64,000 nucleotides of DNA from Acidobacteriota bacterium (GTDB taxonomy: Bacteria; Acidobacteriota; Vicinamibacteria; Vicinamibacterales; UBA2999): positions 22,634-86,633 of the forward strand of contig SHUG01000003.1 of NCBI GenBank assembly GCA_009694735.1. The letters run 5' to 3'. This document shows, in pieces, positions 45,666 to 54,065 of this stretch. Each line of letters starts with the position of its first letter. Position 1 is the stretch's first letter. Under the pieces are notes generated by a model. The model saw nothing but the letters and a program-made list of their open reading frames with translations. It was not told the origin of the DNA and made no database searches. The translations under genes and the position numbers were made by a program.

Positions 45666-47267
45666 CTACGAGGTGTGACTGCCGGGCCTGCCGGCCTCAA
45701 CGACTCGAGTGGCCGCGGTGCGCGCGGCGCCACCGGCAACGGTGATTCGCTCGATCACGCGGAAGTCGGCTTGCATGGTCTTGGGCGTGGCGGTGCAAGC
45801 GATGTAGCCGCGCTTGTTGCTGTGATACGTCAGGTGCGGGTTATCGGCGTGCAGCCGTTCCCAATTGGCCTGGGTTTCAGAGCCGTCGCCGCCGGACGTG
45901 ACCGAACTGTTGGTGAACTCGACGCCGACGGTCGCCGACTTCGGGCTGGAGTAGTCCATCTTCAGGTCCGCACACCAATGCGTGTGGACATCACCGGACA
46001 GCACGATGGGGTTCGGTGTCTTCGCGTCGGCCAGCCGCTGGTACAGCCGCTGGCGGCCGGCCGTGTAACCATCCCACTTGTCCATCGAGAACGGCGCGTC
46101 GGGATTGGTGCCTGAATTGTTGCGGCCAAACGTCGGCACCTGCTGGCCGAGCACCGTCCAGGTTCCCGTCGAGGCGGCGAGATTCTTGAACAACCACTCT
46201 TCCTGGGCGGCGCCGAGAATGGTCCGGGCCGGGTCGGTCGCAGTCTTGAGGCAATCAGGTTGCGTCGTCGTGGCGCAGGCCTGCTTGGATCGGTACTGGC
46301 GGGTGTCAAGCACGCTTAAGTCGAGCAGGTTGCCGAAGCGCAGCCGGCGATAGAGCGGCAGGTTCGGACCGGTCGGCATCGCTGAGGCGCGCAGGGGCAT
46401 CGACTCGAAGTACGCCTGGTAGGCAGCCGCTCGGCGCAGCAGGAAGACTTCTGGCGGCGTGTCGCGTTCGTCGCGGTCGCCGGCGTAGTCGTTGTCGACC
46501 TCGTGATCGTCCCACGTGACGATCATCGGCGCGGAGTGATGCGCCGCCATCAGATCCGGATCCGACTTGTACTGCGCGTAGCGATTGCGATAGTCGACGA
46601 CCGTGTAGATTTCCTGGCCGAGATGTCGGCGCACATTGCTCGGGTTGCGCCCGGTGTCGCCGCGGCCCTCGTAGATGTAGTCGCCGGTATGAAAGATGAA
46701 GTCGAAGGCTTCATCGGCGACGCGGCCGTAGGCCGAGAAGAAGCCGGTCTCATAGTGGCCACAACCACACACGCCAAAGCGCAGCCGGTCGACGGCGGCA
46801 CCGGCGGCGGGCGCCGTCTTGGTGCGGCCGGTCTGGCTGACTTCACCGCCGCACCGGAATCGATACCAGTACTCGCGCGCGGGTGACAGGCCACCGGCTT
46901 CGACGTGCACGCTGTGGCCCAGTTCCGGACGGGCGATGGCGGTGCCGTTGCGTACGATCGTCCGGAACGCCGGGTCGGCAGCAACTTCCCAGCCCACCTC
47001 CACGTTGGCGGTCGGCATGCCACCCCCCGTCAGTGGTTCTGGCGCCAGCCGCGTCCACAGTGCGACGCTGTCAGCCCACGGATCGCCTGACGCGACGCCG
47101 AGCGAGAAGGGATAGGTGCGAAACGCCGGTTGCGCCCAGGCCGCCAGCGACACGGTCGGCTGGGCAATCGCCGCGACGCCGAGTTTCCACGCGATGTTCA
47201 GCAACTCGCGCCGCGAGAGCCGCGAGAGCGCGCGATCGTAGAAGCGAATCGTGTTGGTGGTGGCCAT
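45666..47267 (-). CDS. phoD: Alkaline phosphatase D (PhoD)
   Basis: 533 residues. Tat-type signal SRRELLNIAWKLGVAAIAQP, an N-terminal Fn3-like domain (FSLGVASGDPWADSVALWTR) and the metal-binding core: FIFHTGDYIYEG, IVTWDDHEVDNDYAG, VLSGDVHTHW. A secreted phosphodiesterase/monoesterase of phosphate starvation. Starts 4 bp after the stop of the arsC-TonB fusion. Confidence 0.92.
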   Translation of the reverse strand: MATTNTIRFYDRALSRLSRRELLNIAWKLGVAAIAQPTVSLAAWAQPAFRTYPFSLGVASGDPWADSVALWTRLAPEPLTGGGMPTANVEVGWEVAADPAFRTIVRNGTAIARPELGHSVHVEAGGLSPAREYWYRFRCGGEVSQTGRTKTAPAAGAAVDRLRFGVCGCGHYETGFFSAYGRVADEAFDFIFHTGDYIYEGRGDTGRNPSNVRRHLGQEIYTVVDYRNRYAQYKSDPDLMAAHHSAPMIVTWDDHEVDNDYAGDRDERDTPPEVFLLRRAAAYQAYFESMPLRASAMPTGPNLPLYRRLRFGNLLDLSVLDTRQYRSKQACATTTQPDCLKTATDPARTILGAAQEEWLFKNLAASTGTWTVLGQQVPTFGRNNSGTNPDAPFSMDKWDGYTAGRQRLYQRLADAKTPNPIVLSGDVHTHWCADLKMDYSSPKSATVGVEFTNSSVTSGGDGSETQANWERLHADNPHLTYHSNKRGYIACTATPKTMQADFRVIERITVAGGAARTAATRVVEAGRPGSHTS

Positions 47268-47271
47268 GGCC

Positions 47272-47550
47272 TTAGAAGTTTACCTTGACACCGAGTTGCA
47301 TCTGGCGCGGTGTCGTCGCCAGCGAGGTGATTGAGGATGGTAGCCAGTGACTGTGACCGCACTGTGACAGCGCCAGGTCCACGCCCCTGGCGCGCATGAC
47401 CGCAACCGCCTCGGGATGAACGCAATCGGCCGGCTGCGTGCCAGCGGAAATGGCGCGAGCCTTCGTCGGGTCGGCGCGGCGATTAAACAGGGCAGCGGCG
47501 ATCTGGGAGCGGCCGGCGTTGTGCACGCACGCGAACAGGACGGTAATCAC
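47272..47550 (-). pseudogene. arsC: Truncated arsenate reductase fused to a TonB-receptor tail
   Basis: From GTG 47550: VITVLFACVHNAGRSQIAAA (the catalytic loop, CVHNAGRS for CxxNxxRS) and on to RARGVDLAL. There ArsC homology ends after about 65 residues, and the frame closes with TSLATTPRQMQLGVKVNF, a typical TonB-receptor C-terminus ending in Phe. The second and third ArsC cysteines are missing, so reductase activity is unlikely. A deletion between arsC and a TonB receptor gene explains it. Confidence 0.75.
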
Positions 47551-47924
47551 GACGCCTTCCGGGCCACTTGCAACCGGCGGTCGTCGGAAACGCTCGCGGC
47601 CGTGTGGGACAAGGCGTGGAGCGCGGACGCGACGACGGTCGCCACCACCGGGTTGGCGATCGGCGTCAGGCGATAGTGCATCCAGATGCCTTCGCGACGG
47701 GCATCCACCAGGCCCGCCTTCCGCAGATAGGCCAGGTGCCGCGACGCCGCCGGCTGCGGCACGTCGAGGCTGGCGTGAATGTGGCAGACGCAGATCTCGC
47801 CGTCGCGCAGCAGCGCCAATATTCGCAGGCGGGTGGCGTCGGCCAAGGCTGCATAGACGCCGGTGAGCGCGTGCAGGTCCTTGATCGGCCGCGTCGGCAG
47901 GGCCGAGCAACAGGGTCTTGACAT
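47547..47924 (-). CDS. arsR: ArsR-family arsenic-responsive repressor
   Basis: 125 residues from ATG 47924. The metal site is CVCHIH (the ELCVCD-type motif), in the helix before the recognition helix PQPAASRHLAYLRKAGLVDA. A second Cys pair lies at the N-terminus (RPCC). Stop overlaps arsC start (GTGA). Divergent from arsM. Confidence 0.9.
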   Translation of the reverse strand: MSRPCCSALPTRPIKDLHALTGVYAALADATRLRILALLRDGEICVCHIHASLDVPQPAASRHLAYLRKAGLVDARREGIWMHYRLTPIANPVVATVVASALHALSHTAASVSDDRRLQVARKAS

Positions 47925-47986
47925 ATGCGTTAGGCCGAATATAACTTGCCGGTAATACATTCGCCTACGTGAATATAAGGAGTGAG
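47925..47986. promoter_or_regulatory. Divergent arsR/arsM promoter
   Basis: 62 bp with GAATATA twice (47938-47944 and 47971-47977) and ATTCG twice in mirrored settings; an ArsR operator is likely here. AAGGAG (47977-47982) is the arsM ribosome site and fixes ATG 47987. Confidence 0.45.
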
Positions 47987-48835
47987 ATGGACGTTAAAGA
48001 GATCGTCAAGGAAAAGTACGGCCAGGCGGCGACCCGTGCGGCCGCGGGGCAGACCAGTGCCGGTTGCGGGGCCACCGACGGCGGTTGCTGCGATCCGATC
48101 ACCTCAAATCTCTACGATCTCGAGCAGATCGGTTCACTGCCCGCGGCGGCGGTGGTCGCGTCGCTCGGGTGCGGCAACCCAACCGCCCTCGCTGAACTGC
48201 GGGAAGGTGAGGTGGTCCTGGACCTGGGCTCGGGCGGCGGTATCGACGTGCTGCTGTCGGCCCGCCGCGTCGGGCCAACCGGCAAGGCCTACGGACTGGA
48301 CATGACTGACGAAATGCTGGCACTGGCGCGCAGCAATCAGGCCAAGTCTGGCGTCACCAACGCGGAGTTTCTACGCGGCGAAATCGAGCACATCCCGCTG
48401 CCCGACAACACGGTTGACGTGATCATCTCGAACTGCGTGATCAACCTGTCAGCCGACAAAGATGCGGTCATGCGTGAAGCCTTCCGCGTCTTGAAGCCCG
48501 GCGGCCGCTTCGCCGTTTCCGACGTCGTCGTCCGGGGGCACGACGTTCCGGCCGAGGTGCGGCGCAGCATGGAGCTCTGGATCGGATGCATCGCCGGTGC
48601 GCTCGAGGAGAGCGACTATCGCAGCAAGCTCGCGGCGGCGGGCTTCGAGCAGGTGGACGTGGAGCCCACCCGCATCTACAAGGTCGAGGATGCGAAGGCG
48701 TTTCTCGAGAGTGCTGGTCCCGGGCTTGCGCAGTTCGCCGAGACGGTCGACGGCAAGTTCATGAGCGCCTTCGTGCGCGCGACGAAGCCGGGCCGCGCGG
48801 CCAAGGCCTGCTGCGGGCCACGCTGCTGCCAGTGA
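47987..48835 (+). CDS. arsM: Arsenite S-adenosylmethionine methyltransferase
   Basis: 282 residues. SAM motif [20 protein letters not shown], conserved Cys in [11 protein letters not shown] and WIGCIAGAL, and N-terminal [12 protein letters not shown]. The Cys-rich tail KACCGPRCC is common in ArsM. It methylates As(III) to volatile or less toxic forms. Regulated with arsR. Confidence 0.93.
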   Translation: MDVKEIVKEKYGQAATRAAAGQTSAGCGATDGGCCDPITSNLYDLEQIGSLPAAAVVASLGCGNPTALAELREGEVVLDLGSGGGIDVLLSARRVGPTGKAYGLDMTDEMLALARSNQAKSGVTNAEFLRGEIEHIPLPDNTVDVIISNCVINLSADKDAVMREAFRVLKPGGRFAVSDVVVRGHDVPAEVRRSMELWIGCIAGALEESDYRSKLAAAGFEQVDVEPTRIYKVEDAKAFLESAGPGLAQFAETVDGKFMSAFVRATKPGRAAKACCGPRCCQ

Positions 48836-48880
48836 CAGGCCGGAGATCGGGGATCGGGCGGCCTGAAAGAACCTGGCGGC

Positions 48881-48919
48881 ACCGCAGATAATGCGGTCGC
48901 CGGCGGCGCCGCCCGGATC
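48881..48919 (-). pseudogene. 3' end fragment of sodC
   Basis: Minus strand reads DPGGAAGDRIICG, the C-terminal strand of Cu/Zn superoxide dismutase with the conserved Arg and disulfide Cys. It continues the truncated sodC at 55153-55640 and includes the left 29-bp direct repeat. Confidence 0.65.
48891..48919 (+). repeat. Left copy of 29-bp direct repeat
   Basis: Matches 55153-55181 with one mismatch (G at 48899, A at 55161). Starts ATGCGGTC and ends GCCCGGATC. Flanks the cytochrome oxidase block. Confidence 0.8.
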
Positions 48920-48965
48920 AGGGCCCGCTGACCCCTGATCCCCGATCCCTGATCCCCGATCCCGG
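48920..48965. repeat. Small tandem repeat
   Basis: CCCTGATCCCCGAT occurs twice in tandem, followed by CCCGG. It lies at the left border of the inserted block. Confidence 0.5.
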
Positions 48966-48972
48966 TCTGGAA

Positions 48973-49413
48973 CTACGGCGCGACCGTCACGTTGATGACT
49001 TCGCACATGCCGGGCAGCGTGCGGTGCATGTCATCACCGGCCTGCACCGCCAGCCGGTGTGGACCGGGCGTGAGCGACATCTCGATCACCTTCTTCCCAT
49101 CGCCGAAATGAATCCACGGATCGGCCTTCGGGATGACCACGCCGTCGCCAAGACAGTCGGTGTCCAGGCCAAGGTGATAGTGGATCATGCCGGCTCGAAC
49201 CTGTTCGGGCGTGAGCACCCCGGGTGGAACGGCGGCGACGGTGGCGCCGGTGCTGCCGAACTCGATGCTCGACATCGGCTTGATCGTGTCGCCGGTCTTC
49301 GGTGACACGAAGAACACCTTCCCGGCGGCTGGCGGCGCTTCAGCACCGCCGCAGGCGGCCAGAGCAAGCGTCCAGGCACCCAGCACGACAGTCTTCACAA
49401 TACGGTTCCTCAT
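48973..49413 (-). CDS. DUF4399 lipoprotein
   Basis: 146 residues. Lipobox LALAACGG, then the DUF4399 stretch GMIHYHLGLDTDCLG, DPWIHFGDGKKVIEMSLTPG and PHRLAVQAGDDMH. Family function unknown; His-rich and periplasmic. It is divergent from ctaD. Confidence 0.75.
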   Translation of the reverse strand: MRNRIVKTVVLGAWTLALAACGGAEAPPAAGKVFFVSPKTGDTIKPMSSIEFGSTGATVAAVPPGVLTPEQVRAGMIHYHLGLDTDCLGDGVVIPKADPWIHFGDGKKVIEMSLTPGPHRLAVQAGDDMHRTLPGMCEVINVTVAP

Positions 49414-49489
49414 TACGACTCCTTTTCAGCTGACGAGCAACTCGCTGGGATTATATGCTGCTTGCGCCCCACTGAATCCATTGGATACG

Positions 49490-51215
49490 ATGGCGGCTAC
49501 GTTGCTGCGCAAGTATCTGTTGTCGACCGACCACAAGGTCATTGGCCTGTAGTACGGTTTCACAAGCCTGTTCTTCCTGCTGGTGGGGTTTGTGCTCGTC
49601 CTGATCATCCGGTGGCAGCACGCGTACGCCGGTCAACCCCTGCCGATCATCGGCGGGTGGCTGGGCGGCAACGCGCCCGGCGGCATTCTCCTCCCTGAGT
49701 TCTACAACCAGCTCGGCGCGATGCACGGCACCATCATGGTGTTTCTCGGCGTGGTGCCGCTCGCGGTTGGCGCGTTCGGCAATTACGTGCTTCCGCTGCA
49801 GATTGGCGCGCCCGACATGGCGTTTCCCCGCCTGAACCTGCTGAGCTATTGGTTCTACCTCGCCGGCGGCCTGGTGATGTTGGCCAGCTTCTTCACGCCG
49901 GGCGGCGCGGCCGGGTCTGGATGGACCTCGTACGCACCGCTGTCAGTGGTGGCGATTGACGGCCAGACGTGGTGGCTGGCGGGCATGCTCCTGATCATCA
50001 TGTCGTCGCTGCTCGGGGCGCTGAACTTCATCACGACGATTGTGCAGCTCCGGGCGCCCGGGCTGACCTGGTTCCGCCTGCCGTTCTTCGTCTGGGCGCA
50101 GTTTGTGACGGCGTTCCTGCTGCTGCTCGCGTTTCCGGCGCTGCAGGCGGCGGCGCTCCTGCAGGGGATGGATCGTCTCGCGGGCACGAGCTTTTTCATG
50201 CCGAGTGGGCTGGTGGTGAGCGGGCAGCCGCTGGAACGCGCGGGCGAGGGTAGCGCGCTGCTCTGGCAGCACCTGTTCTGGTTTCTAGCCCACCCCGAAG
50301 TGTACGTGCTGGTCTTGCCCGCCCTGGGCATCATCGCCGAAATCATCGCCAACAACACGCGCAAGCCGCTCTGGGGCTACCGGCTGATGGTCTATTCGCT
50401 GTTCGTGCTGGGTTTCCTGTCGTTCATGGTCTGGGCCCACCACATGTTTCTGACGGGCATGGGGACGACGATCAGCGCCTTCTTCCAGGCGACGACGATG
50501 ATCATCTCGATTCCGTCGGTGGTCGTGCTGAGTGCGCTCATCTTGTCTCTCTACGGCGGGTCGATCCGTTTCAACACCCCATGCTCTTCGCGCTGGCCTT
50601 TCTCCCAATGTTCGGGATCGGCGGGCTGACCGGTCTGCCGCTGGGGCTGGCGACGACCGATATCCCGCTCCACGACACGAACTACGTGATCGCGCACTTC
50701 CACTACCTGGTGGCGCCGGGGACGATCTTCGCCCTGTTTGCGGGGATCTATTACTGGTTCCCCAAAATCACCGGCCGCCTCATGAACGAGACCCTGGGGA
50801 AGATTCACTTCTTCGGGTCGCTCGTCGCCATGAACGTGATCTTCATGCCGATGTTCGTGCAGGGCTTGGCGGGCGTGAACCGTCGCCTGTGGGACGGCGG
50901 CGCGCTGTACACCCACGCGCAGGAGACGCTGTATCTGAACGTGCCCATGGCGTATGCCGCAGTGGCGCTCGCGCTCTTTCAGATCCCCTTCATCATCAAC
51001 CTGGTGTGGGCGCCCCGGTTCGGGCGCGTCGCGGGCGCGAATCCCTGGGAGGCGACGACGCTCGAGTGGGCCACGCCGACGCCCCCCATCCTCACGGCAA
51101 CTTCGACACGCCACCGCGGGTCGTTCGCGGTCCGTACGAGTACAGCGTGCCGGGCGCCGCCGCGGATTTTCTGCCGCAGGGCGCAGGCACCGACGAGACG
51201 CGCGCAGGCACGTGA
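49490..51215 (+). pseudogene. ctaD: Cytochrome c oxidase subunit I, interrupted by TAG and two frameshifts
   Basis: ATG 49490 gives LLSTDHKVIGL then TAG (49550) where the family has Gln, continuing YGFTSLFFLLVG. All heme and copper ligands are present: MHGTIM, HPEVYVL, WAHHMF and HFHYLVAPG. The frame changes at the C run 50577-50580 (RFNTP to MLFALAFL) and again at 51082-51087 (TPTPP to HPHGNFDTP); one extra C at each restores it. The C-terminus RGPYEYSVPGAA is normal. It is either an inactivated gene or a good gene with sequence errors; the TAG is a substitution, not an indel. Confidence 0.85.
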
Positions 51216-51805
51216 TGGACCTTCCGTACACCACGGAGATTCGGCCGGACACCGGGTTGACGAGCCCCACGCTCGGGATCTGGCTGTTTCTCGCCTCGGA
51301 GGTGATGCTGTTCGGGTCGCTCTTCGCCTCGTACGTGCTGTTGCGCGTGGGCGCGTCGACGTGGCCGGATCAATCGTCGGTGCTGAGTGTGCCGCTGGCG
51401 ACGCTGAACACCGTGATCCTCATCGCCTCATCGGTCACGATGGTACTCGCATGGGCGTCCCTCAAGAAGCGCAGCCTGCCGGCGTTTCGTCTCTACATGG
51501 GGCTCACGCTGCTCGCCGGCGCGCTCTTCCTGGTGGTGAAGGCGTTCGAATACGGCGACAAGTTCTCGCACGGGCTGGTCCCGGCAACCAACAACTTCCT
51601 GGGTCTGTATTTCACGCTGACGGGACTGCATGCGGTTCACGTGCTGGCGGGCATGGTGGTCAACGCCTACCTGTGGCTGCCGGGCGCGCGCATGTGGCGG
51701 TCCGATCCGGCGCGCTTCACACACCGCGTGGAGATTGCCGGCGTCTACTGGCACTTCGTCGATCTGGTCTGGATCTTCATCTTCCCGGTGTTGTACTTAT
51801 TGTGA
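51215..51805 (+). CDS. ctaE: Cytochrome c oxidase subunit III
   Basis: 196 residues, five membrane segments. TSPTLGIWLFLASEVMLFGS is the family start, FLGLYFTLTGLHAVHVLAGM the conserved helix with His-Val-His, ending VYWHFVDLVWIFIFPVLYLL. Its start overlaps the ctaD stop by one base. Confidence 0.92.
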   Translation: MDLPYTTEIRPDTGLTSPTLGIWLFLASEVMLFGSLFASYVLLRVGASTWPDQSSVLSVPLATLNTVILIASSVTMVLAWASLKKRSLPAFRLYMGLTLLAGALFLVVKAFEYGDKFSHGLVPATNNFLGLYFTLTGLHAVHVLAGMVVNAYLWLPGARMWRSDPARFTHRVEIAGVYWHFVDLVWIFIFPVLYLL

Positions 51806-52143
51806 TGCCCATGTCCGAGCATGATGGCGTGCGGGTGACACCCTACCTGGTCGCGTTCGGTGCGCTGCTCGCCCTGACGGTCGCGACGGTCGCCGTCTCG
51901 TGGCTGGCGCTGCCGGCGACGCCGGCGATGCTGCTTGGCCTCACGATCGCGACGGTCAAGGCGTCGCTGGTGGCGGTCGCGTTCATGCACATCACATCGG
52001 CGCGGGCGACGGTGTTCCTCACACTGGCCCTGACGGCCACCTTCTGCGCGGCACTCTTCGGGTTGATCCTGTGGACGGAAGCCGATCACGTGTTGGGCAC
52101 GGAGTTCACCAATCCGTTTGAATCACAGGGAGGGACTCAGTGA
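51805..52143 (+). CDS. Cytochrome c oxidase subunit IV-like protein
   Basis: 112 residues, three membrane helices; the middle one KASLVAVAFMHITSA is the subunit IV motif (K..LVA..FMH). Starts in TGATG with ctaE; an in-frame ATG at 51811 is also possible. Confidence 0.85.
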   Translation: MPMSEHDGVRVTPYLVAFGALLALTVATVAVSWLALPATPAMLLGLTIATVKASLVAVAFMHITSARATVFLTLALTATFCAALFGLILWTEADHVLGTEFTNPFESQGGTQ

Positions 52144-52334
52144 TGGCGTGTCCAGTGTGCTTTGGCGGCGAGGACCCGGTCGTTCGCGAGAGCATCACGG
52201 CCGGCATTAGCGTGCTGCTCGGGGTGACCCTCGTGGTCCTTGGGTGCTTCGCCCGCTTCTTCGTCTCACTCGCGCGCCGATCTCGAGCGGCCGCGCACCT
52301 GACGGACGAGCGATTCGAGAAGGCGGTCGAGTGA
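52143..52334 (+). CDS. Small single-helix membrane protein in the oxidase operon
   Basis: 63 residues. MACPVCFGGEDP carries a CxxC pair before one membrane helix (AGISVLLGVTLVVLGCFARF). It overlaps its neighbours by one base on each side. The CxxC hints at copper or redox assembly, which is inference. Confidence 0.65.
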   Translation: MACPVCFGGEDPVVRESITAGISVLLGVTLVVLGCFARFFVSLARRSRAAAHLTDERFEKAVE

Positions 52335-53074
52335 TGCTGGACTGGCTCGGCCTCCCGGTGGCCGCGTCCGCCCACGCGGCGGCTGTCGACGAGGTCATGG
52401 TGCTGGTGCACTGGCTGATGCTGGTCCTGTTCGTCGGCTGGAGCGCATTCTTCGTCTTCGTGCTCGTCCGGTTCAGGCGCGGCCGGCAACCCGTGGCCGA
52501 CTACCACGGCGTACGGGCGCCTTGGGCGCCATGGCTCGAGGGCGGCGTGCTGGCCGCCGAAGTGGGCCTCCTGGTGTTCTTCTCGATCCCGATCTGGAGC
52601 GCGCGCGTCGATCGACTGCCGGCGGCGCACGAGAGCACGGTCGTCCGGGTGATAGCCGAGCAGTTCGCGTGGAACATGCACTACCCCGGAGCCGATCGGG
52701 TGTTCGGGCGCGCCGCGATCCGATTCCTGTCGCCTGATAACCCGCTGGGGCTTGACCGCCGCGACCCGGCCGGCCGAGACGACATTACGACCATTAATCG
52801 GATGAACTTTCCGGTGGGAAAGCCGGTCCTCGTGTATCTATCCACCAAAGACGTCATTCACAGCTTCGGCTTGCCGCAAATGCGCGTGAAGCTGGATGCC
52901 ACGCCCGGCCTCGTGCAGCCCGTCTGGTTCACACCCTCGATCACCGGCGAGTGGGACATTGCCTGCTCGCAACTCTGCGGTCTCGGGCATTTCCGGATGC
53001 GCGGGATCTACGCCAGTCAGACGCAGGCCGACTTCGATGCCTGGCTGGCGAAAGAGGCGTCGTTTCTTCAGTAA
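52334..53074 (+). CDS. coxB: Cytochrome c oxidase subunit II
   Basis: 246 residues. Two membrane helices, then the cupredoxin domain with EQFAWNMHYPG and the CuA site: His in VIHSFGLPQM and CSQLCGLGHFRM (two Cys, His, Met). No cytochrome c extension. Here it follows subunits I, III and IV, whereas it usually comes first. Confidence 0.9.
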   Translation: MLDWLGLPVAASAHAAAVDEVMVLVHWLMLVLFVGWSAFFVFVLVRFRRGRQPVADYHGVRAPWAPWLEGGVLAAEVGLLVFFSIPIWSARVDRLPAAHESTVVRVIAEQFAWNMHYPGADRVFGRAAIRFLSPDNPLGLDRRDPAGRDDITTINRMNFPVGKPVLVYLSTKDVIHSFGLPQMRVKLDATPGLVQPVWFTPSITGEWDIACSQLCGLGHFRMRGIYASQTQADFDAWLAKEASFLQ

Positions 53075-53084
53075 GGACCAACCA

Positions 53085-53873
53085 TCAGGGTGGTCCGCCC
53101 TTGAACGTCGCGGTCATCTTCGCCGGCGCGCTGCCGTCGACCGTGATCGACTGCGACTGCGTCCCCAACTGTTCGTGCCAGACCTCGATCGTGTAGCTAC
53201 CCGGCGGCAGGCCCTTGATCTCGAATCGTCCGTCCTCTCGAGTGACGGCGAAGAACGGGTGCGGTACGACGTTCGCGTACGCGTTCATCCATCCATGCAC
53301 ATCACAACGAATGGGTACGCCAATTTCCGGTCGGTCAAAGACCCGCGGCACTGGCGGCACCGTCGCGGGCTGTCCGAAGTTGAACTCGCGGTTCACGCTC
53401 GGCACCGCGTGTACGTTGTGGACGAGGGCGTCGCTGTTGGAGATCTTGATGGTCTGCCCCACCTGCACGCCAACGACGTGCGGGAGGTACTGACACCCCT
53501 TCTGATCCAGCAGCACGGGCGTCGCGGGCGTCGCGTAGGTGCGCGCGCCAAGGCCATCCTTGACGTAGACGAAGACGTTCTTCAGGCCATGGTCCGGTCC
53601 GACGACGAGCAGCTCGGATACCGCCCCCGGCCCCGGGACGCAGAGCGGATCTGAATCCATCCGGAGCGGACGCACGGGCGGCGGCGTGCCCTCGAACGTG
53701 ATGGTACCGGCGACGATGCCGGGGCCATCAGCCGTGTCGGTCGGCGCGGCCGCTCCGCTGGCAGCGGGCGCGGCTGAGCCGGCCGGCTGGTCCGGGCCGC
53801 CTCCACATGCTCCCGCCAGTACGATCGCCATCGGTACGCACAGCCTGACTCGCAGTAGTGTCCATCTCGACAT
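53085..53873 (-). CDS. Cupredoxin / carboxypeptidase-regulatory-like lipoprotein
   Basis: 262 residues. Lipobox LAGACGGG, then a plastocyanin-like fold with likely type-1 copper ligands His in ALVHNVHA and Cys-His-Met in IRCDVHGWM, followed by a CarboxypepD_reg-like domain (FAVTREDGRFEIKGLPPGSY). May donate electrons to the oxidase. Convergent with coxB. Confidence 0.75.
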   Translation of the reverse strand: MSRWTLLRVRLCVPMAIVLAGACGGGPDQPAGSAAPAASGAAAPTDTADGPGIVAGTITFEGTPPPVRPLRMDSDPLCVPGPGAVSELLVVGPDHGLKNVFVYVKDGLGARTYATPATPVLLDQKGCQYLPHVVGVQVGQTIKISNSDALVHNVHAVPSVNREFNFGQPATVPPVPRVFDRPEIGVPIRCDVHGWMNAYANVVPHPFFAVTREDGRFEIKGLPPGSYTIEVWHEQLGTQSQSITVDGSAPAKMTATFKGGPP

Positions 53874-53940
53874 CAGTGGGTTCCTCGGATTCTACTCGCC
53901 ATCATACCGTCAAGTCCTTTGCCAGTGCTCGCGCGCGGAT

Positions 53941-53969
53941 CGTTAACCCGCTTGTAACATTCTCGTCAT
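53941..53969 (+). promoter_or_regulatory. Pho-box-like repeats before the truncated TonB receptor
   Basis: CGTTAAC, TTGTAAC and TCGTCAT at 11-bp intervals; GATTCAT continues at 53974. About 97-125 bp before the start. Confidence 0.5.
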
Positions 53970-54065
53970 CTTCGATTCATACCGCGCCATTAACCTGAAC
54001 CGGTGGTTGACAGGCCCACGGTTGGTCCTGGCAACGCCGTTTTAAGTCTTCAAGTTGAGGGGTGC

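Noticed and set aside
49550..49552. TAG in ctaD as pyrrolysine
   Set aside because: Homologs have glutamine, there is no Pyl context, and TAG is used as a normal stop by several genes in the window.
50581..52143. Single 520-codon protein joining ctaD and subunit IV
   Set aside because: Between 51088 and 51804 the frame translates as Arg-rich nonsense while ctaD's end and subunit III lie in other frames; the join is a frameshift artefact.
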